Source: Seohaeicola sp024304985 (GTDB lineage Bacteria; Pseudomonadota; Alphaproteobacteria; Rhodobacterales; Rhodobacteraceae). Taken from it: DNA of 64,000 nucleotides. The position numbers and the translations under genes are program-made. The notes beneath the pieces are model-generated. The model saw nothing but the letters and a program-made list of their open reading frames with translations. It was not told the DNA's origin and made no database searches. Each line of letters starts with the position of its first letter. Position 1 is the first letter of the stretch. This document shows, in pieces, positions 8,712-16,734 of this stretch. Location: the NCBI RefSeq assembly GCF_028802875.1, contig NZ_JARAMP010000009.1, positions 62,001 to 126,000 on the forward strand, read 5' to 3'.

Positions 8712-8991
8712 ACTCGAACCCGTCACTGCCTGTTTGGTGCCGACTATATGCGGCTTCGTGTCCGGGCAGAAGAGGGCATGGCACAGGAGTTCCATGCCGG
8801 CTCAAACGACGCGCCAACCCCTTGTAATTCCGTCTCATGAGGAACAGTTTGGCGGGGCGGGCGTTTTTGTGGTCCGCAGGATTGCCCCGGCTACTCTGCG
8901 GATGGACCGTCATGTTTCGTGTCGACCCATCCTGCCCAAGCTGCTAGGTGAGGCGGCAACACAGGACCCGAAAACCATCGACCACGTAGAC

Positions 8992-10791
8992 ATGACACAG
9001 AAGAAGCCCTGGAACGAGCGCTGGCTTGAACGTCTGCCCGCAGACAGCCTGCTGATGCGGTTGCTGCTGGAGAGTTTCCAGGAACATCGCTGGAAATACC
9101 TTGCCGCGTCCGGAGCGATGGTGCTGGTGGCGGCTTCGACCGCGCTGTCGGCCTGGATGATGGGCGAGATCATCGACACGCTCTCCACCCCCGAGGACCG
9201 CCGCCGTGTGCTGCTGGTCGGGGTGGGCGTGGCTGCGATCTTTGCGTTCAAGGGGGTGGCTTTCTATATCCAGGCCGTGCTGATGGCGCGGGCGGGCAAC
9301 CGGATCGTGGCGCAAAAGCAGATGCAGCTCTACAGCCGTTTGTTGCAGCAGGGTGTGGCCTTCTTCAACACCAACGAATCCTCGGACCTGCTGCTGAAGA
9401 TCACCCAAAGCGCGCAAGCCGCGCGGCGGGCGATCGACACCATCGTGACGGGGTTCATTCGCGACTCGCTGACGCTGGTCGGGCTGGTGGCCGTGATGTT
9501 CTATCAGCAGCCCTTCCTGTCCCTGATCAGCCTGATCGTGGGGCCGGCTGCACTCTATGGGTTGCAGAAGATCCTCAAGAAAGTGCGTCAGATCATGGCG
9601 CAGGAAATGGCGGGACTGGGCGAGATCATCAAGGTCGTGCAGGAAACATCGACCGGGGCGCGGGTGGTCAAGGCTTTCGGGCTGGAGCCGCGGATGGCGG
9701 ACCGGATGGATGTGGCCGTGCGGCAGGTCGAGAATCGCGCCAACCGGATGGTGCAGCTTGAGGCCGCGACGATGCCGTTGCTGGACGTGATCACGGGGCT
9801 TGCGATTGCCTCGATCGTGATCCTGAGCGCGGTCAACATCTTTGGTCAGGCGCCCGGCACGCCCGGACAGTTGATGTCCTTCGTCACGGCTTTCCTGATG
9901 GCCTATGAGCCCGCCAAGCGGTTGTCCCGGATGCGGGTGATCATCGAAAGCTCGATGGTCGGGGTCAAGATGATGTATGACCTGCTGGATGCGCCGCAGA
10001 CCTTGGTCGAGGCTGATGACGCGGTGCCGTTGACCGATGGCCCCGGCGCGGTGCATCTGGATGACGTCCACTTTGCCTATGGTGAGAACAAATCCGTCGT
10101 CAACGGCGTGACCGTGGATTTTCCGGCAGGCAAGACAACGGCGCTGGTCGGCCCGTCGGGCGGGGGCAAGTCCACCCTGCTGAACCTGATTCTGCGGCTT
10201 TACGATCCCAATCAGGGCCGCGTCCTGATCGACGGGCAGGATATCGGCAAGGCGACCTTCGAGTCGCTGCGCAGCAAGATCGCCTTTGTCGGGCAGGATA
10301 CCTTCCTGTTCTCGGCCACGGTGATGGACAACCTGCGCCTGGCGCGCCCCGATGCCAGCGACGATGAGGTGGTCGAGGCGGCCAGAATCGCGCATGCCCA
10401 TGAATTCATCGAGAAACTGCCCAAGGGCTATGAGACGCAGATCGGCGAGAACGGTTCCTTCCTGTCTGGGGGGCAGCGCCAGCGTCTGTCCATCGCCCGC
10501 GCGGTGCTGCGCCGTGCGCCGATCCTGCTGCTGGACGAGGCGACCAGCGCGCTGGACAGCCATTCCGAGGTTCTGGTGCGCGACGCGCTGGCCCGGATCA
10601 CCGAGGGCGTGACGACCATCGTGATCGCGCACCGTCTGTCCACCGTGATGAACGCGGATTGCATCTGCTATCTGGAAGGCGGGCAGGTCATGGAACAGGG
10701 CAGTGTCGCCGAGTTGCTGGCGCTGGACGGCAAGTTCAAGGCGCTGCATGACGTGCAGTTCGGCGGCGGCACGAGGTCGGTGGCAGAGTAG
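8992..10791 (+). CDS. MsbA-type ABC exporter (fused permease and ATPase)
   Basis: This is a 599-residue half-transporter. The start is the Met of MTQKKPWNERW; the longer frame upstream reads through the divergent intergenic region. Residues 35-330 form a six-helix ABC transmembrane domain. The nucleotide-binding domain follows with Walker A GPSGGGKST at 387-395, signature LSGGQRQR at 491-498, Walker B ILLLDEAT at 511-518 and an H-loop in IVIAHRLS. All catalytic motifs are intact. Length and layout fit MsbA or other lipid/multidrug exporters, and lipid A or phospholipid flipping is inferred only. The gene is followed by a perfect 22-base palindrome and tRNA-Tyr on the other strand. Confidence 0.88.
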   Translation: MTQKKPWNERWLERLPADSLLMRLLLESFQEHRWKYLAASGAMVLVAASTALSAWMMGEIIDTLSTPEDRRRVLLVGVGVAAIFAFKGVAFYIQAVLMARAGNRIVAQKQMQLYSRLLQQGVAFFNTNESSDLLLKITQSAQAARRAIDTIVTGFIRDSLTLVGLVAVMFYQQPFLSLISLIVGPAALYGLQKILKKVRQIMAQEMAGLGEIIKVVQETSTGARVVKAFGLEPRMADRMDVAVRQVENRANRMVQLEAATMPLLDVITGLAIASIVILSAVNIFGQAPGTPGQLMSFVTAFLMAYEPAKRLSRMRVIIESSMVGVKMMYDLLDAPQTLVEADDAVPLTDGPGAVHLDDVHFAYGENKSVVNGVTVDFPAGKTTALVGPSGGGKSTLLNLILRLYDPNQGRVLIDGQDIGKATFESLRSKIAFVGQDTFLFSATVMDNLRLARPDASDDEVVEAARIAHAHEFIEKLPKGYETQIGENGSFLSGGQRQRLSIARAVLRRAPILLLDEATSALDSHSEVLVRDALARITEGVTTIVIAHRLSTVMNADCICYLEGGQVMEQGSVAELLALDGKFKALHDVQFGGGTRSVAE

Positions 10792-10805
10792 GGATTGCAG
10801 CTTTC

Positions 10806-10827
10806 ATCAGCGCGGATCCGCGCTGAT
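10806..10827. repeat. perfect 22-base palindrome after the ABC exporter
   Basis: ATCAGCGCGGA is followed directly by its exact reverse complement. It lies 15 bases after the exporter stop and about 40 bases past the tRNA-Tyr 3' end. A shorter CCCG-TTG-CGGG hairpin follows, with no T-run on either strand. It may act as a transcript end barrier for both converging units. Confidence 0.7.
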
Positions 10828-10866
10828 CCCGTTGCGGGAAAACATCATCCTGATCAGATGGGAAAG

Positions 10867-10950
10867 TGGTGGGCGACCCTGGAATCGAACCAGGCGTGCG
10901 TCTCCGCGAGGGAGTTACAGTCCCCTGCCACACCTTGCGGCCTGTCGCCC
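10867..10950 (-). tRNA. tRNA-Tyr (GTA)
   Basis: Read on the minus strand, the 7-base acceptor GGGCGAC pairs with GTCGCCC. The D-arm is GCC/GGC and the anticodon stem GGGGA/TCCCT encloses the loop CTGTAAC (anticodon GTA). A long class II variable arm follows, then the T-arm CCTGG-TTCGATT-CCAGG. The discriminator A and an encoded CCA end the gene. The 84-base length and the long variable arm fit bacterial tRNA-Tyr. Confidence 0.97.
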
Positions 10951-11094
10951 ACTTGCGCCGGTTGCCCGCCGCGTGAGGGGCTGATTAATGCCCCACCAAG
11001 GGGACGTCAACAGGAAAAACCTTGCAGCCGACCGGCGCGCGGCGCATGAACGGGACCAATGTTGCACAGTCGGACCGGATGGGGGCGCGAGACC

Positions 11095-11874
11095 ATGAAA
11101 AAACCCAAATGGGTCGTTGAAAAGGAACAGGCGCGCAAAGCCGAAGCCAATGAAACGATTTGGCTTTTCGGCCTGCATGCGGTGCGCGACGCGCTGATGA
11201 ACCCCGCGCGCGAGAAGCTGCGGCTGGTCGTGACGCTGAACGCGCGCGACAAGCTGGCCGATGCGATTGCGGCCAGCGGGATCGAAGCTGAGGTGGTGGA
11301 CCCGCGCAAATTCTCGGTCCCCATTGATCCGCAATCGGTGCATCAGGGCGCGGCCCTTGAGGCGCGGCCGCTGGACTGGGGCCGCGTGGCCGATATCTGC
11401 GTCGGTGTGCCGGGGCGGGTGCCGCGCGTGATCCTGCTGGACCGGGTGACCGATCCGCATAACGTGGGCGCGATCCTGCGCTCGGCCGAAGTGTTCGGGG
11501 CGGTGGCCGTGATCGGGCCGCGTCATCATTCCGCGCCCGAAACGGGGGCCCTGGCCAAGACCGCGAGCGGCGCGCTGGAGCGGCAGCCCTATCTGCGGGT
11601 CAAGAACCTGGCCGAGACGATGGAGGAGTTGCGCGCCATGGGGTATATCCTGCTGGGGCTGGATGGCACGGCCACGCAGACCATCGAACAGGCGCTGGAG
11701 GGGCGGCGCGACCGGCCCGTCGCGCTGGTGCTGGGGGCCGAGGGGCCGGGATTGCGCGAAAAGACGCAGCAAACCTGCGATCAACTGGTCAAGATTTCGT
11801 TTGCGGGTGAATTCGGCTCGCTCAACGTCTCAAATGCGGCGGCGGTTGCCCTATATGCGTCCATGGAGCATTGA
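11095..11874 (+). CDS. rlmB: 23S rRNA (guanosine 2251-2'-O)-methyltransferase
   Basis: This is a 259-residue SpoU/TrmH-family methyltransferase starting at MKKPKWVVEKE. An N-terminal substrate-binding domain (IWLFGLHAVRDALMNP) is followed by the knotted SPOUT domain with motif 1 LLDRVTDPHNVGAILRSAEVFG, motif 2 LVLGAEGPGL and motif 3 SLNVSNAAAVALY. These motifs form the SAM-binding trefoil knot and carry the catalytic Arg and Asn. The length fits RlmB, which modifies the ribosomal peptidyl-transferase region. The small zinc-ribbon gene begins 11 bases downstream, suggesting co-transcription. Confidence 0.92.
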   Translation: MKKPKWVVEKEQARKAEANETIWLFGLHAVRDALMNPAREKLRLVVTLNARDKLADAIAASGIEAEVVDPRKFSVPIDPQSVHQGAALEARPLDWGRVADICVGVPGRVPRVILLDRVTDPHNVGAILRSAEVFGAVAVIGPRHHSAPETGALAKTASGALERQPYLRVKNLAETMEELRAMGYILLGLDGTATQTIEQALEGRRDRPVALVLGAEGPGLREKTQQTCDQLVKISFAGEFGSLNVSNAAAVALYASMEH

Positions 11875-11884
11875 AGGACGCGGT

Positions 11885-12187
11885 ATGACCTATGGGACGA
11901 AAGTGGCCACCTGCTGCTATTGCGGCACGCGCGCCGCACTGGTGCTGCGGGGCAAGGAACGGCATGAGCTGTCCTGTGCATCCTGCGGCGCACCGTTGCA
12001 CAACATGAAATCCCTGCGCCCCGAAGCGGTGCAGAACCATCCTGTCGTGACGCCCCAGCCCGAACGCGGCGGGCCGCGCAACCGCCCCGGCCCCACAAAG
12101 CATATCGGCAAACCCAAGAAGCGCAAAAGCACCGCGCGCTGGCTGGCGGGAGAGATCTGGGATCTGGTCGAGGATGTCTTTGACTGA
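11885..12187 (+). CDS. small zinc-ribbon protein
   Basis: This is a 100-residue protein with a treble-clef/zinc-ribbon signature near the start, CYC at 11-13 and CASC at 31-34, giving four Cys ligands. A basic, Pro-rich tail follows (RNRPGPTKHIGKPKKRKS) with an acidic C-terminal helix (WDLVEDVFD). The longer frame upstream overlaps rlmB and is not coding. The start at 11885 is 11 bases after the rlmB stop. The pattern suggests nucleic-acid or protein binding; no specific function is known to me. Confidence 0.78.
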   Translation: MTYGTKVATCCYCGTRAALVLRGKERHELSCASCGAPLHNMKSLRPEAVQNHPVVTPQPERGGPRNRPGPTKHIGKPKKRKSTARWLAGEIWDLVEDVFD

Positions 12188-12265
12188 CCGAAGGGCAAGG
12201 CGGACCCACGCGCGGGCCTGATCGCGCGACTATCACAGGTTTATTACCGCATCTTCATATTCTCT

Positions 12266-12372
12266 TCACGGTTCCTATTTGAAGGTAGGAGGCGCGCTAT
12301 CGGAACATACGCGCTTTCTTCACTGTCCCTCGTTCCGTGACTGGCGCCCAAGGCTTCCTTGGGCGCTTTTTT
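12266..12372 (+). ncRNA. unassigned structured RNA candidate with its own terminator
   Basis: This intergenic element has nested stems. TCACGG (12266-12271) pairs with CCGTGA (12335-12340). Inside that, TCCTA/TAGGA (12273-12277, 12286-12290) and GCGCG-c-TAT/ATACGCGC (12292-12300, 12307-12314) form hairpins, the second with a CGGAAC loop that could also pair with GGTTCC upstream. A U/C-rich single-stranded part follows, then the terminator at 12344-12372. I recognise no Rfam family. It could be an sRNA or a leader of the CoA-binding gene at 12431. Confidence 0.45.
12344..12372 (+). terminator. strong Rho-independent terminator
   Basis: GCGCCCAAGG and its exact complement (12344-12353, 12357-12366) close a 3-base loop and are followed by TTTTTT. 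It lies 157 bases past the zinc-ribbon gene and 59 bases before the next start, so it either ends the rlmB unit or the RNA candidate just upstream. Confidence 0.92.
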
Positions 12373-12430
12373 CTGTGCAGTGTCGCTGTCAGGCTTATAA
12401 GGGCGGCGGCGCGGGGCTATGCTGGAAGGC

Positions 12431-12904
12431 ATGAGCGAGACTTATTCCGACGCCTTCCTGCGCGATATCCTGAAACGCACCCGCCGTATCGCGGTGGTGG
12501 GCGTGTCGATGAACCCTGTGCGGCCCAGCTATTACGTGGCGCGCTATCTGTCGTTGAAAGGGTTCACGGTGATTCCCGTCAATCCCGGCCATGCGGGCGA
12601 GGTGCTGTTCGGGCAAACCGTTCTGGGGCATCTGTCCGACATTGCGGGCGGGGTGGACATGATCGACATTTTCCGCCGCTCCGAGCATGTGAAGCCGATT
12701 GTCGAGGAGGCTTTGGAGCTGTTTCCGAAGTTGCAGACCGTCTGGATGCAGATCGGGGTCGAGAATGACGAGGCCGCCGCCATGGCGCGGGCGCGCGGTG
12801 TCGATGTGGTGATGAACCGCTGCCCCAAGATCGAATACCAGCGCCTGTTCGGCGAGTTGCGGATGGGTGGGTTTGCGACCGGGGTGATCTCGTCGAAGTT
12901 GTGA
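12431..12904 (+). CDS. CoA-binding domain protein (YccU family)
   Basis: This is a 157-residue protein. The ATG at 12431 is chosen over 12419 because GGAAGG lies 4 bases upstream. It is a single CoA-binding Rossmann domain like E. coli YccU: IAVVGVSMNPVRPSYYVARYL contains the glycine-rich turn, then VIPVNPGH, a conserved VDMIDIFRRSEHV segment, and WMQIGVENDEAAAMARARGVDVVMNRCPKIE near the C-terminus. The family resembles the nucleotide-binding part of succinyl-CoA synthetase but has no known reaction. It is convergent with hisE. Confidence 0.88.
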   Translation: MSETYSDAFLRDILKRTRRIAVVGVSMNPVRPSYYVARYLSLKGFTVIPVNPGHAGEVLFGQTVLGHLSDIAGGVDMIDIFRRSEHVKPIVEEALELFPKLQTVWMQIGVENDEAAAMARARGVDVVMNRCPKIEYQRLFGELRMGGFATGVISSKL

Positions 12905-12927
12905 GTGCGGCGGCGCGGGCGGATTTT

Positions 12928-12949
12928 GAGTATTTTTGGCAAGATGAAG
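12928..12949 (+). repeat. dispersed intergenic repeat, copy 2
   Basis: GAGTATTTTTGGCAAGATGA plus AG, preceded by GATTTT. It lies in the 57-base gap between the convergent CoA-binding gene and hisE. Confidence 0.9.
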
Positions 12950-12961
12950 ATGCGGCGCGCG

Positions 12962-13273
12962 TCAGGGTGTGCGGGCGGCTTTTTCGTCGATGCCAGAGGT
13001 GCCTTGGCGGCGCGCGAGTTCGGCCAAGACGTCCGATAGGGGCACATGGCGCGATTGCAGCATCACCAGCAGGTGGAAGAGGACATCGGCGGCCTCGGAG
13101 GTGAGGGCGGCTTTGTCGCCCTTCACGGCTTCGATGATGGCTTCCACCGCTTCCTCGCCGAATTTCTCGGCGCATTTCTCGGGGCCCTTGGACAGCAGCT
13201 TCGCGGTCCAGCTTGTCTCAGGATCGGCATCCGCGCGGGCGGCGATCAGGGCGGCGAGGTCGTCGAGCGTCAT
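12962..13273 (-). CDS. hisE: phosphoribosyl-ATP diphosphatase
   Basis: This is a 103-residue MazG-like all-alpha protein that performs the second step of histidine biosynthesis, PR-ATP to PR-AMP. Typical motifs are SWTAKLLSKGPEKCAEKFGEEAVEAIIEA (with the EExxE metal-binding Glu residues) and EAADVLFHLLVML. It stands alone, not fused to HisI. Its ATG overlaps the hisF stop by 4 bases, so it is the last gene of the hisA-hisF-hisE unit. Confidence 0.95.
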   Translation of the reverse strand: MTLDDLAALIAARADADPETSWTAKLLSKGPEKCAEKFGEEAVEAIIEAVKGDKAALTSEAADVLFHLLVMLQSRHVPLSDVLAELARRQGTSGIDEKAARTP

Positions 13274-14034
13274 TGGTCCAGCCTCATCGGGATGCCTGCG
13301 GCGGCCATGTGATCCTTGGCCTGACGGATCGTGTAATCGCCGAAATGGAAGATCGAGGCGGCCAGCACGGCAGACGCGCCGCCCAATGTGACGCCCTCAA
13401 CCAGATGATCAAGGTTGCCCACCCCGCCCGAGGCGATGACGGGGATATCGACCGCGTCCGAAATCGCGCGGGTGAGGGGCAGGTTGAAGCCTGCCCGCGT
13501 GCCGTCGCGGTCCATCGAGGTCAGCAGGATCTCGCCCGCGCCCTTGGATGCGACAAGGCGGGCAAATTCCACCGCGTCGATGCCGGTGGGTTTGCGGCCG
13601 CCATGGGTGAAGATTTCCCATTTGCCGGGGGATACCGTCTTGGCGTCGATGGCGACCACGATGCATTGGCTGCCGAATTGATCGGCAGCTTGCGCCACCA
13701 CATCGGGATTGGCCACGGCGGCGGAGTTGAAACTGACCTTGTCAGCCCCGGCCAGCAGCAGGGCGCGCACATCGGCCGGGGTGCGGACACCGCCGCCCAC
13801 GGTCAGCGGGATATAGCATTGCTCGGCCGTGCGGCGCACCACGTCGAACATGGTGCCCCGGTTTTCATGGGTGGCGTGGATGTCCAGAAAGCACAGCTCA
13901 TCCGCGCCGGCGGCGTCATAGGCGCGGGCCGCATCGACGGGGTCACCCGCATCGCGCAGGTCCACGAAATTCACGCCCTTGACCACCCGGCCATCGGCGA
14001 CATCGAGACAAGGAATGATCCGGACTTTCAGCAT
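13270..14034 (-). CDS. hisF: imidazole glycerol phosphate synthase subunit HisF (cyclase)
   Basis: This is a 254-residue (beta/alpha)8 barrel. Catalytic D11 (PCLDVADGRVVKGVNF) and D130 (VVAIDAK) are present, as are phosphate-binding loops GGGVRTPADV and ASGGVGNLDHL. With HisH it converts PRFAR and glutamine-derived ammonia into IGP and AICAR. It lies 39 bases downstream of hisA and overlaps hisE by 4 bases. Confidence 0.97.
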   Translation of the reverse strand: MLKVRIIPCLDVADGRVVKGVNFVDLRDAGDPVDAARAYDAAGADELCFLDIHATHENRGTMFDVVRRTAEQCYIPLTVGGGVRTPADVRALLLAGADKVSFNSAAVANPDVVAQAADQFGSQCIVVAIDAKTVSPGKWEIFTHGGRKPTGIDAVEFARLVASKGAGEILLTSMDRDGTRAGFNLPLTRAISDAVDIPVIASGGVGNLDHLVEGVTLGGASAVLAASIFHFGDYTIRQAKDHMAAAGIPMRLDQ

Positions 14035-14073
14035 GGCACCAGCTTTAACGGGAGGGGCGGGAAAGGGAAAGCC

Positions 14074-14796
14074 TCAGCCTTTGAGGGCGGCCAGCGCCGC
14101 GCGCAGGTCCAGCGCGCCGTCGTAGAGCGCGCGGCCCGAGATGGCACCGTTGAGCGATGCCCCGCAGTCGCGCAGGGCGATGAGGTCGGCCAGGGACGAG
14201 ACGCCACCCGAGGCGATGACCGGGATGCTGACCGCATGGGCGAGCGCCGCTGTCGCCTCGATATTCGGGCCTTGCATCGCGCCGTCACGGTTGATGTCAG
14301 TGTAGATGATGGCGGCGACGCCTGCATCTTCGAAGCTGCGGGCCAGATCGGTGACCATCACATCCGTTTCATGCGCCCAGCCTTTGGTGGCGACGCGGCC
14401 ATTGCGCGCGTCGATGCCCACGGCGACCTGCCCCGGAAAGGCGCGCGCGGCCTCGCGCACCAAGGCGGGGTTGTCCACCGCCACGGTGCCAAGGATCACG
14501 CGGGCGAGGCCCTTTGACAGCCAGCGTTCGATCGTGGCCATGTCGCGGATCCCGCCGCCCAGTTGCGCGGGCACTTTCGTGCGCTCAAGGATCGCCTCGA
14601 CCGGGGCGGCATTCACAGGCTCGCCCGCGAAGGCGCCGTTCAGGTCCACCAGATGCAGCCATTCGCAGCCTGCGGTCACGAATTCCATCGCCTGCGCGGC
14701 GGGATCGTCGTTGAAGACGGTGGCTTGGTCCATCTCGCCTTTGTAAAGCCGCACGGCCTTGCCGTCTTTCAGGTCGATGGCGGGATAAAGGATCAT
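14074..14796 (-). CDS. hisA: ProFAR isomerase
   Basis: This is a 240-residue (beta/alpha)8 isomerase. The start is MILYPAIDLKDGKAVRL; the frame open to 14838 adds a non-family extension. The catalytic acids are D8 and D129 (VGIDARNG). The loops GGGIRDMATIE and ASGGVSSLADL bind the two phosphates of ProFAR. It heads the hisA-hisF-hisE group but is separated from hisH-hisB by the opposite-strand DUF2147 gene at 14958. Confidence 0.96.
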   Translation of the reverse strand: MILYPAIDLKDGKAVRLYKGEMDQATVFNDDPAAQAMEFVTAGCEWLHLVDLNGAFAGEPVNAAPVEAILERTKVPAQLGGGIRDMATIERWLSKGLARVILGTVAVDNPALVREAARAFPGQVAVGIDARNGRVATKGWAHETDVMVTDLARSFEDAGVAAIIYTDINRDGAMQGPNIEATAALAHAVSIPVIASGGVSSLADLIALRDCGASLNGAISGRALYDGALDLRAALAALKG

Positions 14797-14957
14797 GGGG
14801 GCACCTGTGTTGGTCTGGGATTGGCGGCCTTTGACCATGCGTCGCAGGAAAATGCAACGCGCGGGCTGCGGCTGACCTCATGTCACGCTTGATTGGTGCA
14901 GGGCGGCACGGCAGGATTCGCGCCACGGAGCAAGCACGCATCAGGGAGGATGATGGC

Positions 14958-15347
14958 ATGCGCAAGACGATCATGATGGCGGCGGTGATGATGCTGGGGG
15001 CAGGGAGCGTCGGCGCAGAGCCGCTGCTGGGCACCTGGCGCACGGCGCCCGATGACAATGGCAATACCGGGCTGATCCAGGTGGCGCCTTGCGGGCAGCA
15101 GATCTGCGGCACGCTGGTCAAGTCCTTCGACAGCAGCGGCAAGGAGATGGCCAGTCCCAACAACGGCAAGCTGATCATCTCGGAGACGGTCGCGTCGGGT
15201 GGCGGGTCCTACAAGGGCAAGGTCTGGGCGCCGGATCGCGACAAGACCTATAACTCGCGGCTGGAACTGTCGGGCGACAGCCTCAAGGTCAGCGGTTGCG
15301 TGCTGGGCATCTGCCGCGAGGGGGGCAACTGGACCCGCGTGAAGTGA
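14958..15347 (+). CDS. DUF2147 family exported protein
   Basis: This is a 129-residue protein. The start at 14958 follows an AGGGAGGA site and gives a signal peptide (MRKTIMMAAVMMLGAGSVGA, cleavage after about residue 20). The mature part matches the DUF2147 pattern: GTWRTAPDD, a CGQQICGTLVKSF cysteine pair, GKVWAPDRDKTYNSRLELSGD and a final CVLGICREGGNWTRV. Family members are periplasmic lipocalin-like proteins of unknown role. It is on the opposite strand between hisH and hisA and so splits the his run. Confidence 0.88.
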   Translation: MRKTIMMAAVMMLGAGSVGAEPLLGTWRTAPDDNGNTGLIQVAPCGQQICGTLVKSFDSSGKEMASPNNGKLIISETVASGGGSYKGKVWAPDRDKTYNSRLELSGDSLKVSGCVLGICREGGNWTRVK

Positions 15348-15368
15348 TGCGGGCAGGGGCGGCCCGGA

Positions 15369-16007
15369 TCAGGGCCGCCACGCCAGAAAATTGGCGATCA
15401 TGCGCAGGCCGACGCGCTGGCTTTTTTCCGGGTGGAACTGCATCCCCAGAATATTGTCACGCCCCACGATGGCGGTGATGGGGCCTGCGTAATCCACATG
15501 GGCCAGCAGATGCGCGGGGTTGGCCACGCGCATGTGGTAGCTGTGCACGAAATAGGCGTGATCGCCTGTCTTGATGCCGTCGAATATCGCATGCGGCTGG
15601 TCGATCACCAGATCGTTCCAGCCCATATGCGGCACTTTCAGCGCGGGGTCGGCGGGGTCGATCCTGACCACCTCGCCGGGGATCCAGTCGAAACCGGGGG
15701 TCGGGGTATATTCCAGCCCGCGTGTGGCCAGCATCTGCATCCCGATGCAGATGCCAAGGAAGGGGCGGGCGTGGTGGATCACCGCCTCCTCCATCGCCTC
15801 GAACAGGCCGCGGTGATCGAAAAGTTCCTTGCGGCAGGCGGGGAAGGCCCCGTCACCGGGCAGCACGATCCGGTCGGCGGCGCGGACGGTGTCGGGGTCG
15901 GAGGTGACGATCACCTCACCCGCGCCGGTCTCATCCGCCATGCGCTGAAACGCCTTCTGCGCGGAATGCAGGTTTCCGCTTTCATAATCGACGATGACGG
16001 TCCGCAT
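15369..16007 (-). CDS. hisH: imidazole glycerol phosphate synthase subunit HisH (glutaminase)
   Basis: This is a 212-residue class I glutamine amidotransferase that supplies ammonia to HisF. The nucleophile is C87 in PFLGICIGMQML, with the triad partners H192 and E194 in GMQFHPEKSQ; all are intact. The oxyanion strand is in VIVDYESGNLHS at the start. It follows hisB by 5 bases, giving a hisB-hisH unit transcribed away from the AsnC-like gene. Confidence 0.97.
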   Translation of the reverse strand: MRTVIVDYESGNLHSAQKAFQRMADETGAGEVIVTSDPDTVRAADRIVLPGDGAFPACRKELFDHRGLFEAMEEAVIHHARPFLGICIGMQMLATRGLEYTPTPGFDWIPGEVVRIDPADPALKVPHMGWNDLVIDQPHAIFDGIKTGDHAYFVHSYHMRVANPAHLLAHVDYAGPITAIVGRDNILGMQFHPEKSQRVGLRMIANFLAWRP

Positions 16008-16012
16008 GGGGC

Positions 16013-16600
16013 TTACAAGCTTCCCTTGGTCGAGGGGATGGCGTCGGCGCGGCGGGGGTCAGCCTCTACCGCCTCGCGCAGGGCGCGGGCGACGGCCTTG
16101 AAGGTGGCTTCGGCGATGTGGTGGCTGTTGAAGCCGTGGAGTTTGTCCACATGCAGGGTGATGCCGCCATGGGTGGCGAGGGCCTGGAAGAATTCGCGCA
16201 CCAGTTCGGTGTCGAAGGTGCCGATCTTCGCCGTGGGCATGTCCACATTCCAGACAAGGAAGGGCCGCCCCGACAGATCAAGGGCCGCGCGCACCTGCGC
16301 GTCATCCATGGGCAGGTGGCAGGCGCCATAGCGGCGGATACCGCGCTTGTCGCCCAAAGCCTGCGTCAGGGCCTGGCCCAGAGCGATTCCCACATCCTCG
16401 ACCGTGTGGTGATCGTCGATATGCAGATCGCCCGTGGCGCGGATGGTCATGTCGATCAGCGCGTGGCGCGACAGCTGATCCAGCATGTGATCGAAGAAGC
16501 CGACGCCGGTCTGGTTGTCATACCGGCCCGTGCCGTCCAGATCGATCTGCACGGTGATATCGGTCTCGGCCGTCTTGCGCGTGATGGTGGCGGTCCGCAT
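16013..16600 (-). CDS. hisB: imidazoleglycerol-phosphate dehydratase
   Basis: This is a 195-residue monofunctional HisB (no phosphatase domain). The metal-binding His motifs DIHDDHHTVEDVGIALGQAL-type and GFNSHHIAEATFKAVARAL-type are both present (the local forms are HIDDHHTVEDV and FNSHHIAEATFK), along with GVGFFDHMLDQLSRH. It catalyses loss of water from IGP to imidazole-acetol phosphate. It is the first gene of the minus-strand hisB-hisH pair. Confidence 0.97.
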   Translation of the reverse strand: MRTATITRKTAETDITVQIDLDGTGRYDNQTGVGFFDHMLDQLSRHALIDMTIRATGDLHIDDHHTVEDVGIALGQALTQALGDKRGIRRYGACHLPMDDAQVRAALDLSGRPFLVWNVDMPTAKIGTFDTELVREFFQALATHGGITLHVDKLHGFNSHHIAEATFKAVARALREAVEADPRRADAIPSTKGSL

Positions 16601-16734
16601 GGGTCTGGCTCCTGCTTGGTCGGGCTGCTTATAGGCGCATGGGCGGGTTTGGGAAAGGGGCGAGGGGCAAGAGGGGATTGCCCCTGTGGCAATGCTGTGC
16701 CAGCGTTGCTGCGCATATCAGAGCGAGGCATTCC

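Noticed and set aside
9557..10749. further large ORFs opposite the ABC exporter
   Set aside because: No domain or start signal is present, and they overlap intact Walker and signature motifs on the other strand.
12244..12432. 62-residue minus-strand ORF over the structured RNA candidate
   Set aside because: It is short, has no family signature, and the stems and terminator explain the sequence better.
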